A stretch of DNA of 64,000 nt from Pseudomonas sp. FP453 (GTDB taxonomy: Bacteria > Pseudomonadota > Gammaproteobacteria > Pseudomonadales > Pseudomonadaceae), in the NCBI RefSeq assembly GCF_030687495.1, contig NZ_CP117435.1, forward strand, positions 3,538,501 through 3,602,500, written 5' to 3'. The notes beneath the pieces are model-generated. The model did not search any database. It was given only the letters and a program-made list of their open reading frames with translations, and was not told where the DNA came from. The position numbers were made by a program, and so were the translations under genes. The first letter of the stretch is position 1. The number at the start of each line of letters is the position of its first letter. This document shows positions 51,159-60,480 of this stretch, piece by piece.

Positions 51159-51838
51159 GCGAATCCCTCAACCGCCAACTGGCGGACCTGCACGCCGAGC
51201 GTGTAGCGACCTGGGCGCCGGAGTCCTTGCAGGTCAATATCGACCAGCGCCAGCGCCTGCTGGATGAGGCCCGGCCGGACGACTACGTGCAGGTCGGCGA
51301 CGAGCTGGACCCGTTTACCCTGCTCAACGTCGAAGGCGGCGAACTCAACCGCGAGCTGCTGCTGGCCGACGGCCCGGCGGTGCTGGTGTTCTTCCGCTTT
51401 GCCGGGTGCCCGGCGTGCAACATCGCCCTGCCCTATTACGAGCGCCAGCTCTACCCGCGACTGCGTGAACTTGGCGTACCGCTGGTGGCCGTGAGCCCGC
51501 AAGTGCCGGAGCGCCTGGTGGAGATCAAGACCCGCCACAACCTGCAATTGCTGGTGGCCAGTGACCAGGCCAACAACCTGGGCCGGCGCCTGGGGATTCT
51601 CTACAGCTTTGACGAGGCGTCGCGTAATGCCGCGTTGGCCAAGGGCAACAGCATTGGCGAAACCACCGGCACCGGCACGTGGGAGTTGCCGCAACCGACG
51701 GTGGTGGTGATTGCCCAGGACGGCACCGTGGCGTTTGTGCAGGTGAGCCCGGATTGGTTGGTGCGCACGGAGGCTGAGCCGGTGTTGCAGGCCGTCGAGC
51801 GTTTATTGGGCGAGCAGCCCGTACGCCTCGCCATCTGA
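51155..51838 (+). CDS. Peroxiredoxin-like AhpC/TSA family protein
   Basis: A 227-residue thioredoxin-fold protein. The active-site stretch is [22 protein letters not shown], seen as FAGCPAC with two Cys, at about residues 82-88, typical of this peroxiredoxin-like subfamily rather than the classic TxxC pair. [21 protein letters not shown] near residues 173-193 follows. The start overlaps the monooxygenase stop (ATGA), so they are coupled. It may clear peroxide or sulfenate by-products of flavin oxidation. Confidence 0.82.
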   Translation: MSESLNRQLADLHAERVATWAPESLQVNIDQRQRLLDEARPDDYVQVGDELDPFTLLNVEGGELNRELLLADGPAVLVFFRFAGCPACNIALPYYERQLYPRLRELGVPLVAVSPQVPERLVEIKTRHNLQLLVASDQANNLGRRLGILYSFDEASRNAALAKGNSIGETTGTGTWELPQPTVVVIAQDGTVAFVQVSPDWLVRTEAEPVLQAVERLLGEQPVRLAI

Positions 51839-51852
51839 CCCACCCCGATCCC

Positions 51853-51959
51853 TGTGGGAGCTGGCTTGCCTGCGATGGCGGTGGGTCAGCCAGCATTTGC
51901 ATCGACTGACACGACGCCTTCGCGGGCAAGCCCGCTCCCACACAAGCCAGCTCCCACAT
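51853..51959. repeat. Chimeric REPIN with an extra tail arm
   Basis: Left head TGTGGGAGCTGGCTTG, right arm CGCGGGCAAGCCCGCTCCCAC, then an added CAAGCCAGCTCCCACA. It joins two families like the element at 16040. Confidence 0.82.
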
Positions 51960-51980
51960 TTTTTGACCGAGTACATTCCT

Positions 51981-53150
51981 ATGACCCAACCGTCTCTACG
52001 CTCCGTCGAAGTCGCCAATTTCGAAGCCTTGCTCGAACGCCTTAGCCTTGAACTGGCCAGCACCGCCCACCTCTATGACGAGAGCGGCGCCTTCCCCCAT
52101 GCCAATTTCAAACTGCTCCACGAACACGGCCTCGTCGCCCTCACCGTACCCAAATCCCTCGGCGGTGGCGGCGCCAGCCTGCCCCAGGCACGCAAGGCGG
52201 TCAGTGCGATTGCCAAGGGCGAACCCTCCACCGCGCTGATCCTGGTGATGCAGTACCTGCAACACACGCGCCTGCAAGACAGCAAAACCTGGCCCGCGCA
52301 CTTGCGTGCCCAAGTGGCCGAAGACGCCGTGCGCAACGGCGCCCTGATCAACGCCCTGCGCGTCGAACCCGACCTCGGCACCCCGGCCCGTGGCGGCCTG
52401 CCGGCGACGACCGCCGTGCGCACCGCCGAAGGCTGGCGCATCAGCGGGCGCAAGATCTACTCCACCGGCAGCCACGGCCTGACGTGGTTCAGCGTATGGG
52501 GCCGCAGCGACGACGCCGACCCGCTGGTGGGTGCCTGGCTGGTGCCCAAGGACAGCCCCGGCGTGAGCATCATCGACACCTGGGACCACCTCGGCATGCG
52601 CGCCACCTGCAGCCACGAAGTGGTGCTCGACAACGTGCTGGTGCCCCTGGACCACGCCGTCAGCGTCAGCCCGTGGAGCGCGCCGTCGCCGGAGCTGGAT
52701 GCCGAGGGTTTCCTGTGGATGTCGGTGTTGCTGTCCTCGGTGTATGACGCCGTGGCACACGCCGCGCGGGACTGGCTGGTGAACTGGCTGGAACAACGCG
52801 CGCCGTCCAACCTCGGCGCCGCGCTGGCGACCTTGCCACGCTTCCAGGAAACCGTCGGCCATATCGACACCCTGCTGTTTGCCAACCGCAGCCTGCTGGA
52901 CGCCGCCGCCGACGGCCATACCCCGGCCGCCAATGCCGCGCAGTTGAAGTACCTGGTGACCAACAACGCAATCCGCGCCGTAGAACTCGCCATTGAGGCC
53001 TCTGGCAACCCTGGCCTGTCGCGCCTCAATCCATTGCAACGGCACTATCGCGACGTGCTGTGCAGCCGCGTACACACCCCGCAGAACGACGCCGTGTTGC
53101 AAGGCGTCGGCAAAGCCGTCTTCGCCCAACGCCAAAAGGAACGCACATGA
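51981..53150 (+). CDS. Acyl-CoA dehydrogenase-like flavoprotein (DszC/SfnB type)
   Basis: A 389-residue flavoenzyme of the acyl-CoA dehydrogenase fold. LKALVALTVPKSLGGGG-like sequence (near 55-72), GWRISGRKIYSTGS (flavin-side) and DTWDHLGMRATCSHEVVLD are family hallmarks; the catalytic Glu of fatty-acid enzymes is not obvious. Such proteins in sulfur operons act as flavin monooxygenases on sulfoxides or sulfones. I start at ATG 51981; the upstream frame is REPIN. The stop overlaps the next start (ATGA). Confidence 0.82.
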   Translation: MTQPSLRSVEVANFEALLERLSLELASTAHLYDESGAFPHANFKLLHEHGLVALTVPKSLGGGGASLPQARKAVSAIAKGEPSTALILVMQYLQHTRLQDSKTWPAHLRAQVAEDAVRNGALINALRVEPDLGTPARGGLPATTAVRTAEGWRISGRKIYSTGSHGLTWFSVWGRSDDADPLVGAWLVPKDSPGVSIIDTWDHLGMRATCSHEVVLDNVLVPLDHAVSVSPWSAPSPELDAEGFLWMSVLLSSVYDAVAHAARDWLVNWLEQRAPSNLGAALATLPRFQETVGHIDTLLFANRSLLDAAADGHTPAANAAQLKYLVTNNAIRAVELAIEASGNPGLSRLNPLQRHYRDVLCSRVHTPQNDAVLQGVGKAVFAQRQKERT

Positions 53151-54091
53151 GTCAGGTGATTATCGCCAGCCAGCTGGACGAAGATTTCAACGAGGTGATC
53201 CGTGAGCGCCTCACAGCCATTCACCCAGACGCCCAAGTGATTGGTGTACCGGTTGGCGTGCCGAGCGACCTGCCGCCCCAGGCCAATATCCTCCTGCTGC
53301 GCCCGATCAACGTACGCGGCTACACCGCCCCGGATACGCCACCACCGGGCTGGCCGTACGGCGCGCAGTGGGTGCACCTGGTGTCGTCGGGCATCGATTT
53401 CTACCCGCAGTGGCTGTTCAACGGCCCGCCGGTGACCACCTCACGCGGCAGTGCGGCCGACAACCTCGCCGAGTTCGCCCTCGCCGCAATCTTTGCCGCG
53501 TCCAAGCATTTGCCGGATATCTGGGTGAAGGACTCACAGTGGAATTTCACCCCGCTGCGCCCGCTCAAGGGCACCACGCTGGGCATCCTCGGCTTCGGCG
53601 CGATAGGCGAGAGCCTGGCGCAAAAGGCCTTGGCGCTGGGCATCAACGTGGTAGCGCTGCGCCAGAGCCAGGCGCCGTTCAGTGCGGGCGTCGAAGCCGC
53701 GAAGGATATCCACGACCTGTTCGCCCGCGCTGACCACCTGGTGGTGGCCGCGCCATTGACCGAGGCCACACGCAACCTGATCAACCGCGACGTGCTGGGC
53801 AGTGCCAAGCCGGGGCTGCATCTGATCAATATTGCGCGCGGTGGCTTGCTGGACCAGGAGGCGTTGCTGGAGGCTCTGGATAACGGGCAGGTTGGGCTGG
53901 CCTCGCTTGATGTGACGGAGCCGGAGCCGTTGCCGGATGGGCATCCGTTGTATACGCACCCGCGGGTGCGGTTGTCGCCGCATACGTCGGCGATTTCGAC
54001 GAATAGTCGCCATGAGATTGCGGATGCGTTCTTGGCGAACCTGCAGCGCTATCTGGGCGGAATCGAACTGGCCAACCTCGCCAACACCTGA
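53147..54091 (+). CDS. D-2-hydroxyacid dehydrogenase family protein
   Basis: A 314-residue NAD(P)-dependent oxidoreductase. The nucleotide motif is LGILGFGAIGESLAQKAL near 148-165. Catalytic residues are the Arg of INIARGGLLDQEALLEAL, the Glu of DVTEPEPLPDGHPL and the His of RLSPHTSAIS. It reduces 2-keto acids to D-2-hydroxy acids or the reverse. In this operon it may deal with the carbon skeleton left after desulfurisation. The start overlaps the flavoprotein stop by 4 bp. Confidence 0.87.
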   Translation: MSQVIIASQLDEDFNEVIRERLTAIHPDAQVIGVPVGVPSDLPPQANILLLRPINVRGYTAPDTPPPGWPYGAQWVHLVSSGIDFYPQWLFNGPPVTTSRGSAADNLAEFALAAIFAASKHLPDIWVKDSQWNFTPLRPLKGTTLGILGFGAIGESLAQKALALGINVVALRQSQAPFSAGVEAAKDIHDLFARADHLVVAAPLTEATRNLINRDVLGSAKPGLHLINIARGGLLDQEALLEALDNGQVGLASLDVTEPEPLPDGHPLYTHPRVRLSPHTSAISTNSRHEIADAFLANLQRYLGGIELANLANT

Positions 54092-54105
54092 CACAACATC
54101 ATAAA

Positions 54106-54195
54106 TGTGGGAGCTGGCTTGCCTGCGATAGCGGTGGTTCAGTCACAGAGATGCTGGCTGACCTACCGCTATCGCAGGCAAGCCAGCTCCCACAT
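54106..54195. repeat. REPIN, GCTGGCTTGCC type
   Basis: Standard 90-bp element between the dehydrogenase gene and the sulfur promoter A. Confidence 0.9.
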
Positions 54196-54262
54196 GAGAT
54201 AGTTGCAGGGCTGGAAGTATGATTATCAGATAGCATTTTATGCACCAACAAAATGCATATTA

Positions 54263-54353
54263 TTAATAATTAACATATAACAAAACGGACTTTTACGAAC
54301 CCCTTTCATACCCATATTGTTACCCCCAGCACCGACCCCTGACCAGGTGGAGG
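54263..54353 (+). promoter_or_regulatory. Two-part sulfur promoter element A
   Basis: TAATAATTAACATATAAC (54264-54281) is followed, 68 bp from its start, by CCGACCCCTGACCAGGTGGAGG (54332-54353). The 18-base block is identical to element B. Confidence 0.75.
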
Positions 54354-54386
54354 CCTTGCCAACCACCACTCTCTCAGGGGTCTACC

Positions 54387-56507
54387 ATGAGCCATATCGC
54401 TGCGCCCAATCGCCTCACCCTCGCCGTCTCGCTCGCCTTGTTCAGTGCCTACGCCCACGCCGATGACGCCGCCCTGCCGGTGGTGAATGTCACCGCCGAA
54501 CACCGCAGCGAAGACCTGCAAAAAACCCCGCTAGCGATTTCCGCCTTCGATGAAAAGACCCTCGAAGACAAGCAGATCCGCAGCGTACGCGACCTCTCCG
54601 GCCAAGTGCCCAACCTGACCCTCAGCCGCCAGTCGATCTCCTACAGTGCGCAGACCTACGGCATCCGCGGCATCGGCGAAACCGACCCGATCCAGGAAGC
54701 CGCCGTGGCGGTGTATGCCGACGACCTGTACATCCCCAGGGCGATTTCCTCGATGCTGGATTTCAACGACGTCGAACGCGTCGAAGTGCTGCGCGGCCCC
54801 CAGGGCACGCTGTATGGGCGCAACAGCAGCGCCGGCGCGATTCGCGTCATCACCCGTGACCCGAACCAGGAAACCCGTGGCTTCGTCGAGCTCGGCGCGG
54901 GCAATTACAACGCGCAGAACGGGCGCGTCCTGATCAGCGGCCCGCTGGTGGACAACGCCCTGTTCGGCAGCTTCTCGGCGATCCGCCTGACCCGCGACGG
55001 CACCGTGTCCAACCCGACACGGGACAAGGACGTGAACAACGTCGATATCCAATCCTATCGCGGCAAGCTGCGCTACAAGCCGGAGGATTCACCGTGGGAT
55101 GTGCAGCTGACCCTGGCCGGCACCTTTGATCGCGGCGATACCACCAGTTATTCGCCGTTCGATGCCAACGGCCATTTTGACAAGTTCAAGAGCTACAGCA
55201 GCCTCGACCCGAAAAACCGCCTCGATCAGGGCAGCTCGGTGCTGCGCGCCCTCTACGCGATCAACGATCACCTGAACGTCAAGTCGGTCACCGCCTGGTC
55301 GTCCTTCAACCAGCCGGTGGATTACGACAACTCCGGCCAGGCCGCGCTGATCCAGAACAACCTGATCCTCTACAAGCAGAACTACGCCACCCAGGAGTTC
55401 CAGCTCAACGGCGACTACGACGACTTCAGCTTCAGCACCGGCCTGTACCTGTACCGCGAACGCTTCGACGCCGACCGCGACAACCTCACCTACTCCATTG
55501 CGCGCAACCGGGTGATCGGCCAAGGCCAATACAGCACCACCAACACCGAAAGCTATGCGCTGTACGGCCAGGGCACCTACAAGATCACCCCACAACTGTC
55601 GCTGATCGCGGGCCTGCGCTTTACCCGCGAGCACAAGAACCTCGAGTTCACCAACTACGCGATCAACACCGACCGGCAGATCACCGGCACCAACTTTGCC
55701 GCCGAGTCGAGCAAGTCCTGGCAATCCACCAGCCCGAAAATCGGCTTCGAATACGCCTGGACCCCGCACCTGAACCAGTACGCCTACGTCGCCAAGGGTT
55801 TCAAGGCCGGCGGCTACGACAACCGCGCGCCGACCCGCGCCGCCGCCGAGCAGGCGTTTTCGCCGGAGGACGTGACCACCTGGGAAACCGGCTTCAAGGG
55901 CGACTTCTTCGACCAGCGCCTGCGCGCCAACGTCGCGCTGTTCTACAACGACTACAAGGACCTGCAAACCAACGCCTACGACCCGGCGCTGGGCGTCAGC
56001 CTGCGTACCAACGTCGGCCAGGCCCACACCTATGGCGTGGAGCTGGAAACCCTCACCGCCCTGAGCCGCGACTTGCAGCTCACCGCCAACCTCGGCTACT
56101 TGGAAAGCCAGTACGACGACTTCCAGAACGCCAGCGGCGCGGGGGTGGATGCCAACGGCAAGCAACTGGTGTTCTCGCCGCGCTGGAACGCCAGTGTCGG
56201 GCTCAACTACACCATCCCGGCCGGATTGCCCGGCACCTGGCTGGCGGGCACCGACGCGCAGTTCCAGACCAAGTCCTATGCCAACGCGTTGAACGACGAT
56301 ATCCAGGAAGTGCCGCAGCAAACCTTCTGGAACGCCAACACCCGCTACATCAGCGGCGACGGCCACTGGACCACCACCCTGGCGGTGAAAAACCTGCTGG
56401 ATCGCGCCTATCCGCAATCGGTGGGCTACGTGCCGTCCAGCGGCGCTCGCTACTACTCGGTCAACGATCCGCGCACCCTGTTGCTGTCGGTGCGCTACGA
56501 TCTTTGA
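54387..56507 (+). CDS. TonB-dependent receptor of the sulfur region
   Basis: A 706-residue outer-membrane transporter. A signal peptide ends near residue 26 (AYAHADDA). The plug domain begins VVNVTAEHRSEDLQKTPLAI, with VERVEVLRGPQGTLYGRNSSAG, and the barrel carries typical strands (ALYGQGTYKITPQLSLIAGL, here residues about 392-411) and ends SVRYDL. It sits behind a sulfur-type promoter, so it probably imports an organosulfur compound or a complex containing one. The ATG follows CAGGGG. Convergent with tonB, 5 bp apart. Confidence 0.87.
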   Translation: MSHIAAPNRLTLAVSLALFSAYAHADDAALPVVNVTAEHRSEDLQKTPLAISAFDEKTLEDKQIRSVRDLSGQVPNLTLSRQSISYSAQTYGIRGIGETDPIQEAAVAVYADDLYIPRAISSMLDFNDVERVEVLRGPQGTLYGRNSSAGAIRVITRDPNQETRGFVELGAGNYNAQNGRVLISGPLVDNALFGSFSAIRLTRDGTVSNPTRDKDVNNVDIQSYRGKLRYKPEDSPWDVQLTLAGTFDRGDTTSYSPFDANGHFDKFKSYSSLDPKNRLDQGSSVLRALYAINDHLNVKSVTAWSSFNQPVDYDNSGQAALIQNNLILYKQNYATQEFQLNGDYDDFSFSTGLYLYRERFDADRDNLTYSIARNRVIGQGQYSTTNTESYALYGQGTYKITPQLSLIAGLRFTREHKNLEFTNYAINTDRQITGTNFAAESSKSWQSTSPKIGFEYAWTPHLNQYAYVAKGFKAGGYDNRAPTRAAAEQAFSPEDVTTWETGFKGDFFDQRLRANVALFYNDYKDLQTNAYDPALGVSLRTNVGQAHTYGVELETLTALSRDLQLTANLGYLESQYDDFQNASGAGVDANGKQLVFSPRWNASVGLNYTIPAGLPGTWLAGTDAQFQTKSYANALNDDIQEVPQQTFWNANTRYISGDGHWTTTLAVKNLLDRAYPQSVGYVPSSGARYYSVNDPRTLLLSVRYDL

Positions 56508-56512
56508 CCGGT

Positions 56513-57277
56513 TTACTTGATGCGGTAGTGGAAGGTATTGCGCACCGCCGGTACGGCGACGGCCTTGCCTTCGACGATGCGCGGCTGGTAGCGGAAGGTG
56601 TTGGCGGCGGCCAGTGACGGGCGCATGAACAGCGGGTGGCAACCGTCCAGCACCTTGGGGTTTTCCACGCGGCCCTGAGGGTTGACGGTGTACTCCACCG
56701 AGCAATCGCCTTCGATGTTCTTGTCCAGGGCGCGCTCGGGATAGTCCGGCGCTTCCTTGCTCAAGGGTTGGTACTGGCGGCTGTCGAAAGCCGGCGCCGC
56801 TGCTGGTGCCGCCGGACGCGCGCGTTCAGCGGCCAGGCGTTCCTGGTTCAACCGCTGCTGTTCCAACTCACGGTTGCGCTGTTCGCTGGCCAAGCGCTCC
56901 TGTTGCTGCTCGATTTTCTTGTCCTCGACCCGTTTGCGTGCCAAGGCGGCTTTCTCCAGTTTTTGCGCCTGGATCTGCGGATCGACCACGGGTTTGGGCG
57001 GCACCGGCACGACGACCGGCTCCGGTGGCGGTGGTGCTGCGACGGCCACCGGTTCCGGCACTGGCGCGGGGGCTGGCGGCAACATGACCAACTGCGTGTG
57101 CATCACCCGTGGCGCCTCCACCACGGGCTTTTCCGTCGACCAGCCCAGCATCAGCACGGCCAGCACACCGACGTGCAACGCCACCGCGAGGCTGGCGGCG
57201 AAGCTGTTGCGCCAGAATCCGGCGCTGTCCCTGGGCGCGATTGAAAGCGGTGGACTGTGCATGATCATCGCCGTCAT
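56513..57277 (-). CDS. tonB: TonB energy transducer
   Basis: A 254-residue protein anchored in the inner membrane by a helix near residues 25-46. It has a Pro/Val-rich periplasmic stretch (PPAPAPVPEPVAVAAPPPPEP), a charged coiled-coil (KKIEQQQERLASEQRNRELEQ region) and a C-terminal TonB domain (PDYPERALDKNIEGDCSVEY, then FRYQPRIVEGKAVAVPAV). It passes the proton-motive energy from ExbBD to outer-membrane receptors. The start overlaps the exbD stop (ATGA). Being next to a phytase receptor gene suggests it serves that receptor. Confidence 0.92.
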   Translation of the reverse strand: MTAMIMHSPPLSIAPRDSAGFWRNSFAASLAVALHVGVLAVLMLGWSTEKPVVEAPRVMHTQLVMLPPAPAPVPEPVAVAAPPPPEPVVVPVPPKPVVDPQIQAQKLEKAALARKRVEDKKIEQQQERLASEQRNRELEQQRLNQERLAAERARPAAPAAAPAFDSRQYQPLSKEAPDYPERALDKNIEGDCSVEYTVNPQGRVENPKVLDGCHPLFMRPSLAAANTFRYQPRIVEGKAVAVPAVRNTFHYRIK

Positions 57278-57720
57278 TGCGGGGCCTCGGTCACCAGCCC
57301 CAGGTTGCTGACACCACCCTTCTGCAACACCGCCATGGCCGCGACCACGCGACCGTAGCCGGCGTTGTCGTCGGCGCGGATAAACACCTGGGTGTCGCTG
57401 CGCGCTGCCACCACCTGCATGACCTTGGCACCCATTTCCTCCAGGCTCACGGCGCTGTCGGTCTGGTGCTGGGTATCAAGTTCGCCGCCGAGGTTCCAGT
57501 AGTAACCGCCGTCGGCTTGCACCGACAGCGTGAGGATCTGCTGACGCGTATCGGTGGCCAACGCCTCGGCGGCGACCTTGGGCAGTTCGATCTTCACGCC
57601 CTGGGTCAGCATCGGCGCAGTGACCATAAAGATCACCAGCAGCACCAGCATCACGTCGATATAGGGCACCACGTTCATCTCGGCCTTGGGCCCGTGCTTG
57701 CGTTGCGGCCTGGTCAACAT
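57274..57720 (-). CDS. exbD: ExbD biopolymer transport protein
   Basis: A 148-residue protein with an N-terminal membrane helix containing the proton-relay Asp: NVVPYIDVMLVLLVIFMVTAP, with the Asp in YIDVML near residue 22. The periplasmic part ends in GYGRVVAAMAVLQKGGVSNL. It forms the ExbB-ExbD proton channel that energises TonB. Start codon follows AAGGAAA; the gene is 15 bp after exbB. Confidence 0.92.
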   Translation of the reverse strand: MLTRPQRKHGPKAEMNVVPYIDVMLVLLVIFMVTAPMLTQGVKIELPKVAAEALATDTRQQILTLSVQADGGYYWNLGGELDTQHQTDSAVSLEEMGAKVMQVVAARSDTQVFIRADDNAGYGRVVAAMAVLQKGGVSNLGLVTEAPQ

Positions 57721-57735
57721 GGGAAGTTTCCTTGT

Positions 57736-58428
57736 TCAGGCGGCCACGGCCAGGTTGATCGACGTGCCGCGCAACGTGCGGTGCAGGCGCACTTGCAGTT
57801 CATTGCCGAAGGCGTAATAGCGGGTGAGCAAGGTCTGGCCACGCGCGGCAAAACGGTTGTAGGCGATCACTGCCGGAATCGCCGCAAACAAGCCAATGGC
57901 GGTGGCGATCAACGCCTCGGCAATCCCCGGGGCAACGGTGGACAGCGTGGCCTGCTGCACCTGGGACAAGCCGATGAAGGAATTCATGATGCCCCACACC
58001 GTGCCGAACAAACCGATATAGGGGCTGACCGAACCCACGGTGGCGAGGAATTGCAGGCCCTTTTCCAGTTCGATTTCCTGCTCGGTGATCGCCACTTGCA
58101 AGGCCCGCTCCACGCCTTCGAGCACGGCCGGATCATGGCTGTGCAGGTGCTGATATTCCTGCACCCCGGCGATAAAGATCGGCGCAATGCCGCCCTCGCC
58201 CGCCTGCACGGTGTCGCGGCACAGCGCCTGCAAGTCGGGGGCCGCACGGAAGCGCTGCATAAAACCATTCAACTGGCGCTCCAGGCGGCGCAGCACAGCG
58301 CCACGCTGGATGATCAAGTACCAGCTGAGCAAGGACGCCAGCAGCAGCGTGACCATCACCGCCTTGACCAACAGGCTGGCGTCGCTGATCAACCCCCAGA
58401 TCGTCATATGTTCCATCGTCGCGTGCAT
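57736..58428 (-). CDS. exbB: ExbB/TolQ-type proton channel protein
   Basis: A 230-residue inner-membrane protein with three helices. SPYIGLFGTVWGIMNSFIGL, near residues 133-152, is the conserved MotA/TolQ/ExbB helix, and ATLSTVAPGIAEALIATAIGL follows. It builds the pentameric proton channel that works with ExbD and TonB. AGGAG precedes the start. It follows the phytase gene in one operon. Confidence 0.92.
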   Translation of the reverse strand: MHATMEHMTIWGLISDASLLVKAVMVTLLLASLLSWYLIIQRGAVLRRLERQLNGFMQRFRAAPDLQALCRDTVQAGEGGIAPIFIAGVQEYQHLHSHDPAVLEGVERALQVAITEQEIELEKGLQFLATVGSVSPYIGLFGTVWGIMNSFIGLSQVQQATLSTVAPGIAEALIATAIGLFAAIPAVIAYNRFAARGQTLLTRYYAFGNELQVRLHRTLRGTSINLAVAA

Positions 58429-58474
58429 GGTGAACTCCTATTCGAATAAAAAGTGATGACCGGGTGATGACGGG

Positions 58475-60337
58475 TCAGGGCAATTTCAGCGTGCGGGTCA
58501 CTTCGGCCCAGGGCACGAACTTGAAGTTCTGGGTTTGCTCGGGCATGCGCTTGCGCCCGTCCTGCACCACCAGCATGCCCTGGCTCCACGGCCCGCCGAG
58601 GTTGATCGCGGTGACTTCGAGGCCATCGGTTTCCGAGGCGCCGTCAATGCCGGCCGCAGCGTTGAGGCCAACGCGGAAGGCGCCGTGGGTGGCGAACGGT
58701 GGCTCGGCATCCACCACCAGATAGCTGTCATTGCCCTGGCTGGAGATCACCAGGTAGTCGCGTTTGTCGCTCTGGTACAGGGCCAGGCCTTCAACGTCTG
58801 CATGCAGCTGCGGGCCGACCTTGATCACACTGGTGAGCTTGGCCGGTTGATCGGCACGGGCATCCACGGCCCACACGCCGACGTCTTCTTCACCGATAAA
58901 CAAGCGCTGACGCTGGTCATCGGCGACGCAGCCTTCGGGTTGGCTGTCGACCTTGAACTGGCGCACCAGCTCGCCCTGCACACGACCATCCGGCGCACTC
59001 AGGCGGTATTGCAGGAAGGTGCCGTCCTTGTCGTTGGCGATGGCATAGATCTCACCGCTGGCGGGCTGGAACAGGCAAATGCCATAGATCGCCTTCAGCG
59101 GCGTCGGCACTTCACCGGCTTCGCGCAGCTCGCCGGTGTGACGGTCGATGCTGAACAGGCTCAAGCTGTTGTGATCGCGGTTACTGGCGACCGCGAGGTC
59201 AACGGTTTGCGTACCCAGCTTGAAGTTGGGACGCACGTCGACGTTGTTCAGGCGCCCGACTGCCAGCTCCTGCAACAGCTTGCCGTCGAGGTCGTGGGCC
59301 AGCAGGCCCTGTTTTTTGTTGGTGCCGAGTACACGGCTTTTGGCCGGTTGCTCGGGGTGAATCCAGATCGCCGGATCATCCGCTGCATCGCCCTGGCGCC
59401 CGACCGGATCGGTCTGGCGCACGGCAGCGACTTCCGGGATCACTGCGTCGACCGGCACCGGCTTGGCCTGCCAGCTGAGCGTGCCCTGGTAGAGCTTGCC
59501 CGTGTCGTCATCGCGCACCAGCACCTGCTGGCCGTTGATGCTGAGCTGCTCCGGCTCCTTGAGGCCCGGCAGGTTCAGGCTCGCTTGCTCGACCCAACGC
59601 TCAGCGGTTTGCTGGAACAGATGCAGTTGGGCGGTCTTCGGATCAAGCGCCACCACACCCCCCGGCACCAGCGCCATGGCCCCGGCTTCACGCTTGGGAT
59701 TATCGAACACCGCCACAGGCGTGCGCTTCACATCGGCCTCCGGGTGCGCCGGGTAGGCCCACCAGCCGACGTTTTCTTCGTTGACCACCAAGCGATTGGC
59801 CGCGTCATCCACCTGGCAGAACTGCGCCGACGGCGGCAGCGGCAGACCGCGTACGCGCTGGGGTTCGCTCAACAGCGTGGCGCCAGTGCCCACCAGCCAC
59901 TGTTCGCCTTTGCCTTCCTCACCCACCAGGAACACAAACAGGTTGGCCGCCGAATCGCGGTACAGGCACAGGCCGTTCACCGCGTAGTCGCGGGACGGCA
60001 GGTAGAGCGGTTTGCCGAAGGTTTTGGCGGCGATGTCGAGGCTGATCAGCAGCGCTTGCTGGCGATCGTTGTCGAGGCTGGCCACCAGTGTCTGCGTGCC
60101 GGATGCGCGGGTGTCGAGGCTGCTGAAGTTGCCGTTGAAACGCGCCAGCTCGGCGCCCTTGGCATCGAGCAGTTGCAGGCCGTCGCGGGTTCTGGCGGCG
60201 AGGCGGGTGTGGGTGTTCAAGATCGTCATGGCCTCGGCGTTGAGGCTTGGAGCCCAAGGCGTCAGGGCCAAATCAGCGGCAATGGCATGACCGCAGGTTG
60301 CCAATGCGATCAGCAGGTACAACTTGGAAATTCTCAT
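58475..60337 (-). CDS. Beta-propeller phytase, two-domain
   Basis: A 620-residue exported enzyme that releases phosphate from phytate, needing calcium. A signal peptide ends near residue 22 (HAIAADLA). The first half is a partial propeller lacking the full set of ligands. The second half has the calcium/phosphate-binding motifs DAADDPAIWIHPEQPAKS, GRLNNVDVRPNF and EGCVADDQRQRLFIGEEDVG. I choose ATG 60337; a TTG six bases upstream is less likely. It follows the receptor gene, from which it is separated by a REPIN. Tandem-propeller phytases are known. Confidence 0.88.
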   Translation of the reverse strand: MRISKLYLLIALATCGHAIAADLALTPWAPSLNAEAMTILNTHTRLAARTRDGLQLLDAKGAELARFNGNFSSLDTRASGTQTLVASLDNDRQQALLISLDIAAKTFGKPLYLPSRDYAVNGLCLYRDSAANLFVFLVGEEGKGEQWLVGTGATLLSEPQRVRGLPLPPSAQFCQVDDAANRLVVNEENVGWWAYPAHPEADVKRTPVAVFDNPKREAGAMALVPGGVVALDPKTAQLHLFQQTAERWVEQASLNLPGLKEPEQLSINGQQVLVRDDDTGKLYQGTLSWQAKPVPVDAVIPEVAAVRQTDPVGRQGDAADDPAIWIHPEQPAKSRVLGTNKKQGLLAHDLDGKLLQELAVGRLNNVDVRPNFKLGTQTVDLAVASNRDHNSLSLFSIDRHTGELREAGEVPTPLKAIYGICLFQPASGEIYAIANDKDGTFLQYRLSAPDGRVQGELVRQFKVDSQPEGCVADDQRQRLFIGEEDVGVWAVDARADQPAKLTSVIKVGPQLHADVEGLALYQSDKRDYLVISSQGNDSYLVVDAEPPFATHGAFRVGLNAAAGIDGASETDGLEVTAINLGGPWSQGMLVVQDGRKRMPEQTQNFKFVPWAEVTRTLKLP

Positions 60338-60373
60338 GAACAAACAAATCCTTCAAATACAGTGAAGATCAAC

Positions 60374-60461
60374 TGTGGGAGCTGGCTTGCCTGCGATGCG
60401 GCCTATCAGTTGGCAATGATGCAGCTGACCCACCGCTATCGCAGGCAAGCCAGCTCCCACA
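60374..60461. repeat. REPIN between receptor and phytase genes
   Basis: Standard GCTGGCTTGCC-type element inside a probable operon. Its folded form may shield or trim the message between the two genes. Confidence 0.88.
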
Positions 60462-60480
60462 TTCAGATCGGTGTTGGTGC

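Noticed and set aside
55089..56705. A 538-codon minus-strand frame over the sulfur-region receptor
   Set aside because: Antisense to a well-supported receptor and lacks a start signal or domain.
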